Assembly: GCA_003988855.1 (NCBI GenBank)
Contig: QYAI01000117.1
Span: forward strand, 23,640 to 87,639
Direction: 5' to 3'
DNA from: Arachnopeziza araneosa
Taxonomy: Eukaryota; Ascomycota; Leotiomycetes; Helotiales; Arachnopezizaceae
Length of the DNA stretch: 64,000 nucleotides
Positions 45,937 to 56,778 of the stretch are shown in pieces (within the stretch, counting starts at the first letter, position 1; every line of letters begins with the position of its first letter). A program made the position numbers and the translations under genes. The notes under the pieces were generated by a model. That model made no database searches, was not told the DNA's origin, and was given only the letters and a program-made list of their open reading frames with translations.

Positions 45937-46275
45937 ATGTTCTCTACAATATATTTCAACTGTCAAGATACACCAGACATATCCTCAGCCGTGTCTCCAA
46001 GCTTTTGGCTCTACTGGGCTGTAGCAATTCCATCAACTTTGCTGGTCGTTGGAATGTGGATATGGTGGGATAAGAGACGAGAAGCAGAATACCAAAGAGA
46101 AGATCTAGATTTGGAGAGACGCTCCGAGCAGATGGAGGCCAATATCATGGCAGCGATAAGGGAAAAAAGTATGGCTAAGGTTAGTTCACGGGAATCGAGC
46201 CGGAAAGGATGGAATCGCTGGCTAAGGACGCAGATAACGACTTCGGCGCGTTCAAAGAACCACAGCCTAGGATAA
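45937..46275 (+). pseudogene. C-terminal fragment of a CorA-like transporter
   Basis: From 45937 the frame reads MFSTIYFNCQDTPD...VSPSFWLYWAVAIPSTLLVVGMW, then a charged tail. This matches the last membrane helix and tail of a fungal CorA-like subgroup (SFWLYW-x-x-x-IP-x-TLLV) different from the CorA-like gene at 41810. It is preceded by ATTTGCAG, a perfectly good 3' splice site, as if the final exon had lost its upstream exons; no GMN motif or N-terminal part is seen up to the C2H2 gene. A truncated relic is the simplest explanation. An exon of an unusual gene with a long intron is possible but less likely. Confidence 0.55.
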
Positions 46276-46936
46276 CGGGTGCAGGTGATCATCTTATTGT
46301 CCCTTCGTTTCACATCTAAGAAGCGTAGTAAATAATTGTTTAGTCTGGAGATGTGTGCCAAACGAAGAAGAATTCAACCTAAGGAAATCTTTGGTGGAGA
46401 AATCTACAGTATGGATGTTGACGATCTAAGATTTGGCAGCTGGCAAAAAAAAGGAGTAAAACAAGCCGAAAGGAGAAACTCAAACTAGGTGATATATGTA
46501 CCTCTATAGAAATAAAGGCTTGATGACTTGATCGAAGGTTTGTTTTCCATTTCAAACAAAAGCGACATGAATCAAACTAGCCGACTCATGGACTCAGTAT
46601 CTCTCCGCTTATAGCCATTCGACTAAGTCCAGAACCGTCAAAGATCCGATACAGGAGCGAGGGGAAGGTCTCAAAAGTTTCAGGAACGAAAGTGCGAATG
46701 GATATGCGTTGTTACTCTGGTCAAGGGAACGGAAGACACAAATAGATTTACAGAATCGATTCGCCCTGTTAAAAAGGACATCAAGCTAAGTCTAAAAGTT
46801 TACTTGCAAATATCAAACAAAACCTTCCTAGCCGCTTACGAATCGTTATTTAGAAAGCCGAGGAGTAGCCATAATTACAAAAGTATAGACTATTCAGCCC
46901 AGATGACTTGCGAAAGACCTTTGTGGCTCAGAAGTG
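46276..46936. other. Intergenic, no gene seen
   Basis: About 0.66 kb; no coding or RNA feature recognised. Confidence 0.55.
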
Positions 46937-47735
46937 TTAAAACTTTGCCCTCTTTCTGGCCAATTGTTTCTTGACTGCTTGTCCCTTTCTCCGGACCTTG
47001 GTCATATACATCTTGGAGGGAGGGGTCGCGTTCGATTTTGACGTAACAAATTCATCAATGTATTCATCAATAGTGATGTTGATATCTTCAATGGTATCAC
47101 CTTTCCTATAGTTAAATAACTCAGTCAAGTCGAATCATGGGATTTAACAAAATACACACTCTTCAGGCAGGAATTTTCTCAATTCCTTTTCTGGCTCAAA
47201 GGTTGAACCCCACTCAACATACTTGAAGAGAGTACCCTTGAAAAGTCAGGGCCGGGGTCGTGAAGCAATAGATTTCCAAGACTTACATCTTGAATCTTGC
47301 TTCCAACGACTTTGTGTTTCCATACCGTTTCACTATGGAGGGAATCAGTCCATTCACCGCTTGGAGAGGAGAATAGTTGCGTTACTCCAAATCTTCTTCC
47401 AGTTCCCAAGACGGCTTCCAGCGAATCTCTAACCAAAGCGCGCCCTTCAGAAACCAAAGATTAGTTGGCTGAAGTCGGAAGAGTTTTTATAGGAAGATCT
47501 ACACTTATCCATTTATGTGATAAGATACTGTCCGTGTAATATGTCTTGTCGGACTGTTGCTTCCCTGCAACAACGGGAGAAGCCTCGTAGGAAATATTTC
47601 TGGACACGTCTTGATTTAAATTAGCTTGGCTTAGAGAAAATAGTCTAACCGGAGGCCCTTACCATTCTCAAAAAAGGCGTGATTCTTCCTGATATAGTTT
47701 GTGGTTTTCTTTGACATCTTCTTGGCGGGAGGCAT
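46937..47735 (-). CDS. Small protein with chromo-like domain
   Basis: Five exons (47735-47663, 47609-47505, 47444-47287, 47236-47160, 47105-46937) close exactly to 193 residues, with canonical splice sites throughout. The N-terminus is basic (MPPAKKMSKKTTNYIRK). Residues about 106-135 (WKHKVVGSKIQDG...LFKYVEWGSTFEPEKELRKF) have the chromodomain pattern: start of the first strand, Val-Glu-Trp in the second, Glu-Pro-Glu before the final helix. The C-terminus is strongly basic (KVRRKGQAVKKQLARKRAKF), suggesting nuclear or nucleic-acid binding. Chromodomains read methylated histone tails, but the N-terminal aromatic cage residue is uncertain here. Descent from a retroelement integrase chromodomain is an alternative. 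Confidence 0.6.
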
Positions 47736-49129
47736 TTGAATTTCGTAATAGCACGGTTGTGAGAATGGTGCGTGGAATATCTTCGGTGCTTTGTAGAACT
47801 GTATCCCTGTGATCCTATTCAATTAACAAGAGTTCATGAATGTTGTTCGTTACTAGGACGAGATCGGAATGATTGAGTCCTGCGTGCAACCATTAACCTT
47901 GTACATGCAGGATGGAGAGTCTCGTACGTCGAGAGTCGAAGATGCCCGTGGTAGGTGCCGGGCGAAGGAACAGTTCTTTGTTCACAAGCCGAAGAGGTGA
48001 TGAATTGAAGGATTGCCTTTGCTTGCTCTTCAAATGTGTGTAGACAGACGATGCATTCTAGATTTAGGAGAGACAAGCAGAGAAGATATTGAAATGACCA
48101 GGAATATTTTTGACAACCTGAGTATTAAAAGGTGGCTGTATCTTGGTTCTGTCAAGACAGGAGAAGAAAAGGAAGGTGCGTGCCAGCTTGAGGACGAAGG
48201 TCACGTGATATATAACTAAGAAGATCTTTGCGACCCAATCCAGAAACAAGTGAAATGCATCAAGGATACTGTTCTTTTGTTTGATTTAAGTTTACAAAGA
48301 AACAATCATATAACACTCGAATCCACTACCGGCTCAAAACATAATTCGGGCTAGGACATGTGGAGGGTCACGGGACCCATCAGCTCTACCTCATGAACGT
48401 AAAGTCAACCCTCGAGTTATTGTGCAGCAGGATGTAAAGGAAACATTAAGGACCTACGATTTCCTCAGTTCACATAAGTTGAGTTTGTGCTTACAAATCT
48501 GGAGATAACCAGCACCAGCAGTGCTTCTTCGAAGCATAGAGTCACAACCTCGTCAGTGGACTTGAGGGCGCTGCACATGCTGGCAAGAGGCTTATTTGGA
48601 GCGGATTTTGCACCTTTGAGAAAGAAAGAAGATTAGCTAAGCATCGTTTTCTTCGCCACAAGAATTCTCTGCATGCCATCTAAAAATGGGTCGTGGGGGA
48701 TGTCCTCTTTTCGATGCCCCTGAATTCTCAGCCGCAGACTTGTGGCTGGTCACGTGGAAGGATCAATATTTTGTCCCAACTCGTCCCGTCTACGTGCGCA
48801 TTTTGATTCGCCCCAAATCCTCTGAACAACGCCGACTGCCAGCCACCAGCCGCGTATGGCTTCCACTTGTCCCAAAAGTGACATCAATTTTGTTCTCCCA
48901 TGTTTCGCCCATCCCGTTCTTGGGCGCAATAGTCTGTGTCCACTGTCCAAGGATTCTTGTATTTCCCGTTATCCACGCACAATGCTCCCTCCTTCTGAAC
49001 ATCTTCTCGCGCGCATCTTCCTGACAGTCGTTTCTAGTCATCGATTGCTCTTTGGAGTAATCTGATCTTCTCTATTCATTTCACTCTTTTGATCTTTCGG
49101 ATCGTCTGGTGTCCTCTCCACCATCTAAA
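47736..49129. other. 1.4-kb intergenic, no supported gene
   Basis: Short frames only. The right part (48860-49129) is CT-rich and holds the leader of the WSC-GH55 gene. Confidence 0.5.
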
Positions 49130-52100
49130 ATGACGAGGCTCACTCTTTTAACGCTCTTTCTTCTAGGCGCGACAAGTTTCGTCGCTGCGGCATCGCCTGC
49201 CATAAAGACTGTCGTTGGAAATTATACATACTTGGGATGTTATACAGAGGCCACGAATGCCAGAGCTCTTTCTGCCGTATCTTATTATGACTACACTGCC
49301 ATGACTTTGGAGGAATGCGCCGATGTATGCTCTGGCTACACGTACTTTGGTGTTGAGTACTATGGAGAATGTACGTTGGAATTATCTACTTGCAGACTTT
49401 TGAATGCTAATGTTGGGTAGGTTACTGTGGGAACAGCCTAGGCGTGGGATCAAACTTGGTTTCGACAGCCGAATGTTACTTCATCTGTCCTGGAGATGGC
49501 TCCGAATACTGTGGAGCGGGGAGTAGGTTGAATACGTACAAGGTTTCTTCTTCGCCTGGGGGATCCAACAACGTTGCGGTCGCGAGCTCTTCCTCGCAAA
49601 AAGTTACATCTACATTGCCTCCCACGTCCTCCTCGAAGAAAACTACCTCGGTTTCATCTTCACGTTTTGCTACATCCACCACCTCGAAGAAATCTACAAC
49701 TTCATCCAGTTCTACAAAGAAATCTACAACTTCATCTAGTTCCACAAAGAAATCTACAACTTCATCCAGTTCCACAAAGAAAGCGTCCTCAACTTCATCA
49801 GCCACGCCTCTCCCTACATCGTACTGGCTGGAGAATATTGCCCACCAAGGAAAGTCTGCTTTTAATAGCGATACTACATATAAAGTATTCCGAAATGTGA
49901 AGGATTTTGGAGCCAAAGGTAAATTTCCGTCTCATATATTTTGACGGTGCTGACGAAATAGGTGACGGTGTTACGGATGATACTGCTGCAATCCAGAGCG
50001 CCATGAGCTCTGGTGGACGTTGTGCACCAGGGAGTTGCTCATCGTCAACGAAAACACCAGCAGTCGTCTACTTTCCTTCTGGAACTTATCTCATTTCATC
50101 TTCGATTATCGATTATTACTTTACCCAGATTATAGGTAACCCACTTAACATGCCAGTACTGAAGGCAACGTCTAAGTTCAATGGCTTTGGTTTGATCGAT
50201 GGTGATCAGTATGGTGCAAACGGGCTTGGCTTTGGAGCCACAAATGTTTTCTACCGTCAGATTCGAAACGTGATCTTCGACATCACAGCAATTCCTATCA
50301 CTTCAAACAGTTATGCCTTACACTGGCCGTCTTCTCAAGCAACGAGTCTACAGAACTGTGTATTCAAGATGAGTGATGCACCTGGAACGCAGCATGCAGG
50401 AATTTTCATTGAAGGAGGTATGTAGCCATGTACTCGGAGAATTGGGATTCAATTAACATCATTTAGGCTCCGGCGGATTTATGACCGACTTGGTATTTTA
50501 CGGTGGCCTGGACGGAGTCGTCTTTGGAAACCAGCAGTACACAACTCGAAATCTTACTTTCCACAACGCTGTCACTGCAATCTCTCAGCTTTGGTCATGG
50601 GGTTGGACCTATGAGGTAGGATTTCAAGTATCTACAGCACCTTGTATTGACTTTCTTCTAGGCAATTAGCATCAACAATTGTACGACTGGTATCAATATA
50701 GCTGGTGGAGGTTCAAATAGCCAAGCTGTAGGATCAATCAATGTGGTTGACAGCAGTTTCACAAATACTAAAGTTGGAATTCTTACTGCTCATAATGCTA
50801 GCTCATTTCCACCTACTGGAGGAAGCCTGGTAATCGAGACCGCCACCCTTACTAATACTCCTGTTGCTGTTCAAGGACCTGGTGGGGTAGTACTGGCCGG
50901 TGGAACCACAGTCATTGGTGGATGGGTTGAAGGTCATGAATACACACCGACGGGACCCACTAATGCCGAAGGATCCCTTTCGTTTTCTCGCCCTCCTGCT
51001 CTTACGGTCAATGGGAAGTTCTACGCCCGATCGAAGCCCCAGTATGAGACTGTCCCGCTTTCTCAATTTGTCAGCGTACGAACTGCTGGTGCTAAAGGTG
51101 ATGGAAGAACCGATGATACCCACGCAATCAATACTATTCTCGCAGCTGCAGCCAAAAACGGTTCCATTGTATTCTTCGATGCCGGTACATATAAAGTTAG
51201 CTCTACCATCTTAATTCCAGTTGGTTCGAAGGTTGTTGGAGAATCGTATCCTGTCATCCTCGGAGGCGGCACCTTCTTTGGAGATGCTGTTAACAACCCT
51301 AAACCCGTTGTGCAAGTCGCCAATTATGGCCAACAAGGCACTGTTGAATGGACTGATATGGTTGTCTCGACACAAGGCGCAAACCCTGGAGCTATTCTCA
51401 TTCAATGGAATCTTGCTTCCGCCTCCCCATCTCTAGGTGGCATGTGGGACGTCCATACACGTATTGGTGGCTTCGCAGGCTCCAATCTTCAAGTGGCTCA
51501 GTGTCCGAAGAACCCCTCTAGCACAACGGTCAATGAGAACTGTATCGCTGCATTCATGAGTTTATATATCTGGGGTGCTGGTTTATATTTGGAGAACTGT
51601 TGGTTTTGGGTTGCAGATCATGACCTGGATGATCCTAACCAAACTCAGATCACCGTGTATGCAGGTCGTGGTGTGTATGCTATTCCACAATACGGACCCA
51701 CTTTCTTATATGGAACTGCTTCGGAGCATCACGACTTGTACCAATACCAGTTCTCAAACACAGAAAACGTCTATGCGGGATTCCTACAGACAGAGACAGC
51801 ATACTGGCAACCAAATCCGGCTGCAGGTGTTGTGAATGTTCCTCAGAGTGGATATAACGATCCGACATTTAGCGATTGTACAGGTGTTTCAGGTAATTGT
51901 AAGATGGGATGGGGAGTAAGGATTTTCAACAGTCAGAACATTCTCATCTATGGAGCTGGACTCTACAGCTTCTTTGATAATTATGATCAAGGTACGTCGG
52001 ATCCTTTCAATCGTGAAGAAGCTAACTGGTCCTAGGCTGCACAAACTCGGCTACTCCTCCAGGCAATGGCGGGACTTGCCAATCTAGAATATTTACCATC

Positions 52101-52247
52101 GAGGGATCATCCAGTGCAGTTTCAGTCTACAATTTGAATACCGTCGGAAGTACACAAATGATAACCTCGAGTGGGAAGAGTGTGGCAACTTATTCGGACA
52201 ACGTCAATGTATACCCAGATACCATTGCCGTGTATAGGAGTGGGTGA
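49130..52247 (+). CDS. Secreted WSC-domain GH55 exo-beta-1,3-glucanase
   Basis: Six exons (49130-49370, 49421-49918, 49962-50417, 50467-50615, 50662-51991, 52036-52247) close exactly to 961 residues. A signal peptide (LTLLTLFLLGATSFVAA) is followed by a WSC carbohydrate-binding module (YLGCYTEA...MTLEECADVC...YFGVEYYGECYCG...CPGDGSEYCG), then a Ser/Thr/Lys linker with a 30-base tandem repeat. Then come two right-handed beta-helix repeats, each opening with the signature GAKGDGxTDDTxAI, as in GH55 enzymes such as exo-1,3-glucanases. The catalytic Glu lies in the second helix. The likely job is degradation or remodelling of beta-1,3-glucan outside the cell. Confidence 0.93.
49691..49780 (+). 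repeat. Three 30-bp tandem repeats in the GH55 linker
   Basis: Three near-identical 30-base units encode KSTTSSSSTK-type decapeptides in the linker of the WSC-GH55 protein. Two or three base differences only, so recent. Confidence 0.9.
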
Positions 52248-52612
52248 TCTATGTCATTAATCTGTAAATATAATACCAAGTAGAATATGTTTTTGTTCTT
52301 ATGCTACGGATTATGTTTCTTTGCTTCGACATATGAAGACTTGACGTGATTGGTATCTTCTTATCTCACAGCTCATAGGTTGCTTCATAAAGAGGGGTGG
52401 ATTATTGCGGCATTCAAAGTCACCACCAAATCGAGTGGGTACTTCTCTTGAACTTTAATTCATTCTGGAAAATCTAAAGTATCAGGAGATTACGCTGCGC
52501 CTTGCCATCATCCTTGATTTATTGCCAAGTTCAATTTCTCGTACGAGGTATGCTCCGTCGTTGTTTTGTTAAAGATCATATATTCCAAAGCTTAGTCTCT
52601 TTCTCTCCTAAG
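52248..52612. other. Convergent 3' intergenic region
   Basis: Between the ends of the GH55 gene and the NmrA-like gene; no feature recognised. Probable left border of the RiPP-type cluster. Confidence 0.5.
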
Positions 52613-53853
52613 CTAGGGTTTATTGCGCCAAGCACCAGTTAGGAATTCAGCTGCTTGAGTGAACTGATAGTCGGGCAACAACTGGTTCCATTCATCCGTA
52701 ACCTTCAATGCACCAGTTGAAATACTCAACAGCATGCCAGCGACGAGCTTGGGTGCCAGCGCTTCAGCTTGGTCCCGAGGAATACCTGGGTGATCAACTG
52801 TTGGCAGCCATGTACACTTTGCCACCCCGACTTTTAGGTCTTCGGCCTTCAACTTCTCCACATGAAAAGGCTTGCCTAATTTTTCAGATTTAAGCACCTA
52901 TTTATTGACTGTTGAATGACCAATGAAGGGTAACGTACCTCGAATTTTTTCGCTAAGAGCGAGGAATTGTCCGATAGAAGTTTCTGTGCCTCTGATGCCA
53001 CCAACAACAGGCCAGGTGCCTTCATATTCGACGGCTCGAGCGACGATGTTGGCAAGGTCCTGAACTGTAGTAAGAGTGATACGGTCATCATCACCTCCTT
53101 CCAACGTAAGAGCTCGGCGGTTGTTGAAGTCAATCTGGGTCTCAAAAGCGTGAAAATGTTTAGCAGATGAATAAGGATAAGTGAAGTAGTTTGTGAACAA
53201 CCCAGGTAGAAAGAGCGAGTATTCTAGAACCTATGACATGTTAGGTACTACGTCACGGAAGGAAGAGCTTTGCTCGTTCTCTCTCTTCTACCTTCTTGTT
53301 CTTGTTTAACTCTCGTAGATATTCACGGATCTCAGCTTTACCAGCATACCAGCTCAGGTGCTCAAAACTGGATCTTCACGTAACTTGTGAGTAAAGATTG
53401 TGTTGAATAAGATATTAGGTTCCTCACGTAGCCCATTCGCTGGGTGCAAACCGCCTTACTCCGGCTTGAATAGAAGCATCAATAAGGTTCTTTTGTGAGA
53501 CGTTACCTGGATCTGACTGCGTGACGATGAAGGAGAGTACTGTATGGACGCCTCGCAAGATCTCCGTTAGCTCACTTTTATCTTGGTAGCTGGTCTGGAA
53601 CCATGTCACGCCTGGTCGAGTTTCTTCCATGGGAACATCCTGCTCATATTAGTTGGGTGAGGCGAGGCGAGGAGGTTAAAATATGGCGATCCTACCTTTC
53701 TGGATAAGATCAAAATTCGATGCTTCTTAGTAGCAACAAGTGCGTCAATAATCTCCAAAGCAACGTCTGATTAAGCCGTTAGCAGAATCCTAGAAGAAGC
53801 TTCTACTAAAGATTTTTACTGCCAGATCCGCCTGCGATTGCGAGTATTGCCAT
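52613..53853 (-). CDS. NmrA-like / isoflavone-reductase-type NAD(P)-binding protein
   Basis: Six exons (53853-53820, 53766-53696, 53639-53428, 53367-53292, 53230-52939, 52875-52613) close to 315 residues. The start MAILAIAGGSGNVALEII is a Rossmann dinucleotide-binding motif. The family segments are RRFAPSEWATFEHLSWY, PGLFTNYFTYPY and TTVQDLANIVARAVEYEG. The protein is either an NADPH-dependent reductase acting on a small molecule or an NmrA-type redox-sensing regulator; sequence does not decide. It is head to tail with the Zn2Cys6 regulator (54141-56356), which suggests joint use. Members of this family are common in fungal secondary-metabolite clusters. Confidence 0.85.
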
Positions 53854-54140
53854 GCTGTCTTGTATAGCTTTTAAATTCGTCAGCTGTCGTGATAAAGCTA
53901 TCTCTGTACACAAAAAGATGTTGTCGAGCTTAAAGATTTTATATGAAGGATTGTAAGGATTTATAGGCTTGCACATTGCTGTCGTCTCAGGGAAAATGCT
54001 CGGCCGAACAAACGGTCGCCGAAGCCCCACTCGGGGGAAAACATAAACAGATGGTAATTGGTTTTTACTTTAAAATCCCTTTTCACTTCTCCTCTGGGTT
54101 TGAAGTCTAACATTTTAGACTGACTAATAGATCTTTGTTT

Positions 54141-56356
54141 TCAATGGGCCTTGTAAATAGTATCTGCACAATCCAGCTCTGATCCTCGAAGAACAGTATC
54201 AAAGAGGGTCGTATCTACTCCTTGTAAAGCCCAATCTTCAGCGCCGAGGGCGTTAGACTCCCAATCGATGTCACCAATCTCTTCGTCGAAGCTGTACGTT
54301 GTCAAGAAATCTGGCATTTTCGGTGATCGTCTTGTGTGTTCATGCTGCTTCTCAGAGGGCAGAGAAATGCCTGGATCGACAGAAGACTCCTGTGACTCAG
54401 AAATAACACCCAATGGAATGGAACTTGAGGCACTGCCGCGTTCAATCTTAATAGTTCCAAAGTATGGGATGTTAATCCGCAAGACGCCACCATCTAGCTC
54501 ACCCCCGCATTCTAGCTCTTCGTTGCTGGCAGAGGAGGTAGTATTATAGTTCCTACCATCAGCTGCATCTGCCTCAATGAGAAGTAAATTCCGAAAAGCG
54601 GTTGTGAGCTTAGAAGAAGCCACGTCAGGGCTGATGTTGGCTACATGTTCCATACTCTCTAGCGCGCTCTCCATCATACCGCGATCACTAGGGCGTTGAT
54701 GAAAAAGAGAGTTGAAGAACCCACCATCAGTACCATCTGCATAGATATGGCCTTGATGGTAAGCGTTGATATGGGCGAGACATAGGATTGTGCTGGCGAT
54801 AAATGCAAGAAAATCAACACCACGGCAGGTGGAGCTGATCGGATTCGAGCTTCGGAGGGTTACGAAGCGCAGTAATACATCACGGCTGGCATTCATGGCA
54901 GTCATTTTGCTGTATTCATATCTTCGATTACCTGAGGAGCGTAGAAGAAAGGGCAAGTGTAGCCGGGCAAGTAAATGATAATGCGTCAGCTGATCCATCA
55001 TACGAATCATATCTTGGAAATGTTTCATCTTATCGCTTTTGTTAGATGCAAAGTTTGGAACGAGCCACCACTGAGGCGATACTGAGTTTGCAGCCTTATA
55101 GAGGAGCTTGTCAATTTGTTCTGTTGCCGTAAGGTCATTTATATCACTCTCGTTGCGTTGAATGATGCATCCGCCTACATAACAGTCTATGCGTTCTAGA
55201 CGCTCCGTTGGCGAACAATTTTCCAACAGGTTTTCTGTAGCAGTGAAACTAATATCAGGCGCGCCTTGTGGTAGACCGAGGAGTAGTGACAGATATCGGT
55301 CTGATTGAAGTAGACGAAACCAAACTTTCTCGGGCTTAACATATGTCTGACATTCCATGGTCTGAATTATTGATGGGATTTTATGCAAGCCTATCATCTG
55401 GGCGATTATCATTGCTCGGCGCATGGTTAGCCACGAGCGACGAAGATTCCCTGCATTGCTATAGTACAAGCTTTCCATCATGATGCACTCAATGCCCTCT
55501 AGTGAAGCAACAAGCTCGTCATTGCAGTTTACTAAATCGTGAACTGTATCTATCAAGCGCGACGCGATACTTTGATGACTGACTTCTAGAGGCACAAGGC
55601 CATGGACACCGCCCGGTGGGATAGATTGCAGATACGAGGCAAGAATGAGAAGCCTCCGCGCAATGAGGAGTGGGTGCGACCTTGATGCAGGCAGCTGAAG
55701 CATCTCCCGTGGTGATGGCACTTTCTGGGAGCTGGAGTATGACGTGCATATTAGGCCATGAAGACACACAGTGATGTCAACAGGAACGCTCAGAATGGCA
55801 TCCAGATTGCGCTCGCTTGGCCATGCCACGAGAAGTGCGTTGCATATATCCTCGTTCTGGCTGCCAGTTACAATTTGTGATAGCTTGACAAGAGAATTTG
55901 TTCCATTTGGGTTCTGTGAATCTGAATCTCGCTACTGTATGTTAGGAGAGGAATATGTAGAAAGCATAAACTGGCAGTACTCACAGATTGGTGGGCAGGG
56001 GCCACAGCGTCAGATGGAGTAACCGTAGGGATCTGTACCTCGCTGGGGCGATGTATATTTCTTTCTATTGAAGACGGGGTGTCAGTGCTCTTAAAAAGCT
56101 GCTGAACCAGTGCTTCAACTCGGCCTAGCCTCTCTCCAACAGGCTCGGTGGTACATTGAGGGAATTCTTGGCCAACGCACGGAGTCCCACGGCGTCTGCA
56201 TCCGTCACATATATCATTCTGGAACGTTGCGAATATGCATCGGATTTTCCGTCGCTTGCATTCCCAACAGCTATGAGTTCCTCTGCGGATCTTTCTCCGT
56301 TCGATCTTTTCATTCCGCGAAAGCACTTTGGTTGATGTTGGGTTTGGCTCTGCCAT
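54141..56356 (-). CDS. Zn2Cys6 transcription factor, candidate cluster regulator
   Basis: Exons 56356-55985 and 55931-54141 close to 720 residues (acceptor TAG at 55933-55932). The start MAEPNPTSTKV leads to the zinc cluster HSCWECKRRKIRCIF...ICDGCRRRGTPC, followed by a coiled helix (ERLGRVEALVQQLF). The middle holds the fungal-specific regulator domain (RRLLILASYLQSIPPG, SLYYSNAGNLRRSWLTMRRAMIIAQMIGLH, VWFRLLQSDRYLSLLLGLPQG). The C-terminus is acidic. It shares a 422-base divergent promoter region with the CYP51 paralogue; that region contains a CCGCCG-N5-CGGCGG dyad, the kind of site such proteins bind. Confidence 0.9.
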
Positions 56357-56497
56357 AGAGGAAATAATAGATGATAATGAAATGGAACTTGAAATCAATA
56401 TTTGGAGGAGCGGCGACAGCTTCGATGAATCCCATCCTAATAACGGCGTGATAGCAGACAAAGTGTTTGTATTTGGTACAAGGATCTCTCAAACTTC

Positions 56498-56514
56498 CGC
56501 CGTGTTGCGGCGGT
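56498..56514. promoter_or_regulatory. CCGCCG-N5-CGGCGG dyad, candidate Zn2Cys6 operator
   Basis: A perfect 6-base inverted repeat around a 5-base spacer, in the shared promoter of the regulator and the CYP51 paralogue. Paired CGG triplets are the normal target of Zn2Cys6 dimers. Two near-identical 18-base direct copies (CTACAGTTACGGTCTTCT and CTACAGCTACGGTCTCCT, 56693-56710 and 56713-56730) lie about 50-90 bases before the CYP51 start and also hold a CGG. Confidence 0.5.
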
Positions 56515-56778
56515 CTAGATGTAATTGGGTGTTGAAGCGAGAATGCTGCTTAAGTAATCTGAGCCTCACCGCTTAGATTGGGGCTGGTAAGATTCCATCC
56601 ATGGGTTCAACAGCATCAATCTAGTCTGACAGTCCACAAGTTAAGCTCTCAAGTCTGGAAACGGATCTTTCTATCATTACTGCAATTCCCTGCTACAGTT
56701 ACGGTCTTCTTACTACAGCTACGGTCTCCTAGTGGTTATTCATAATTGCTCACACTACCTACGTCTAGACCCTCACAT

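Noticed and set aside
48686..49024. 112-codon open stretch before the GH55 gene
   Set aside because: No domain; overlaps the CT-rich leader/promoter and has an antisense counterpart.
49476..49916. Acidic Val/Glu/Asp-rich open stretch on the minus strand
   Set aside because: Shadow of the Ser/Thr-rich linker of the GH55 gene.
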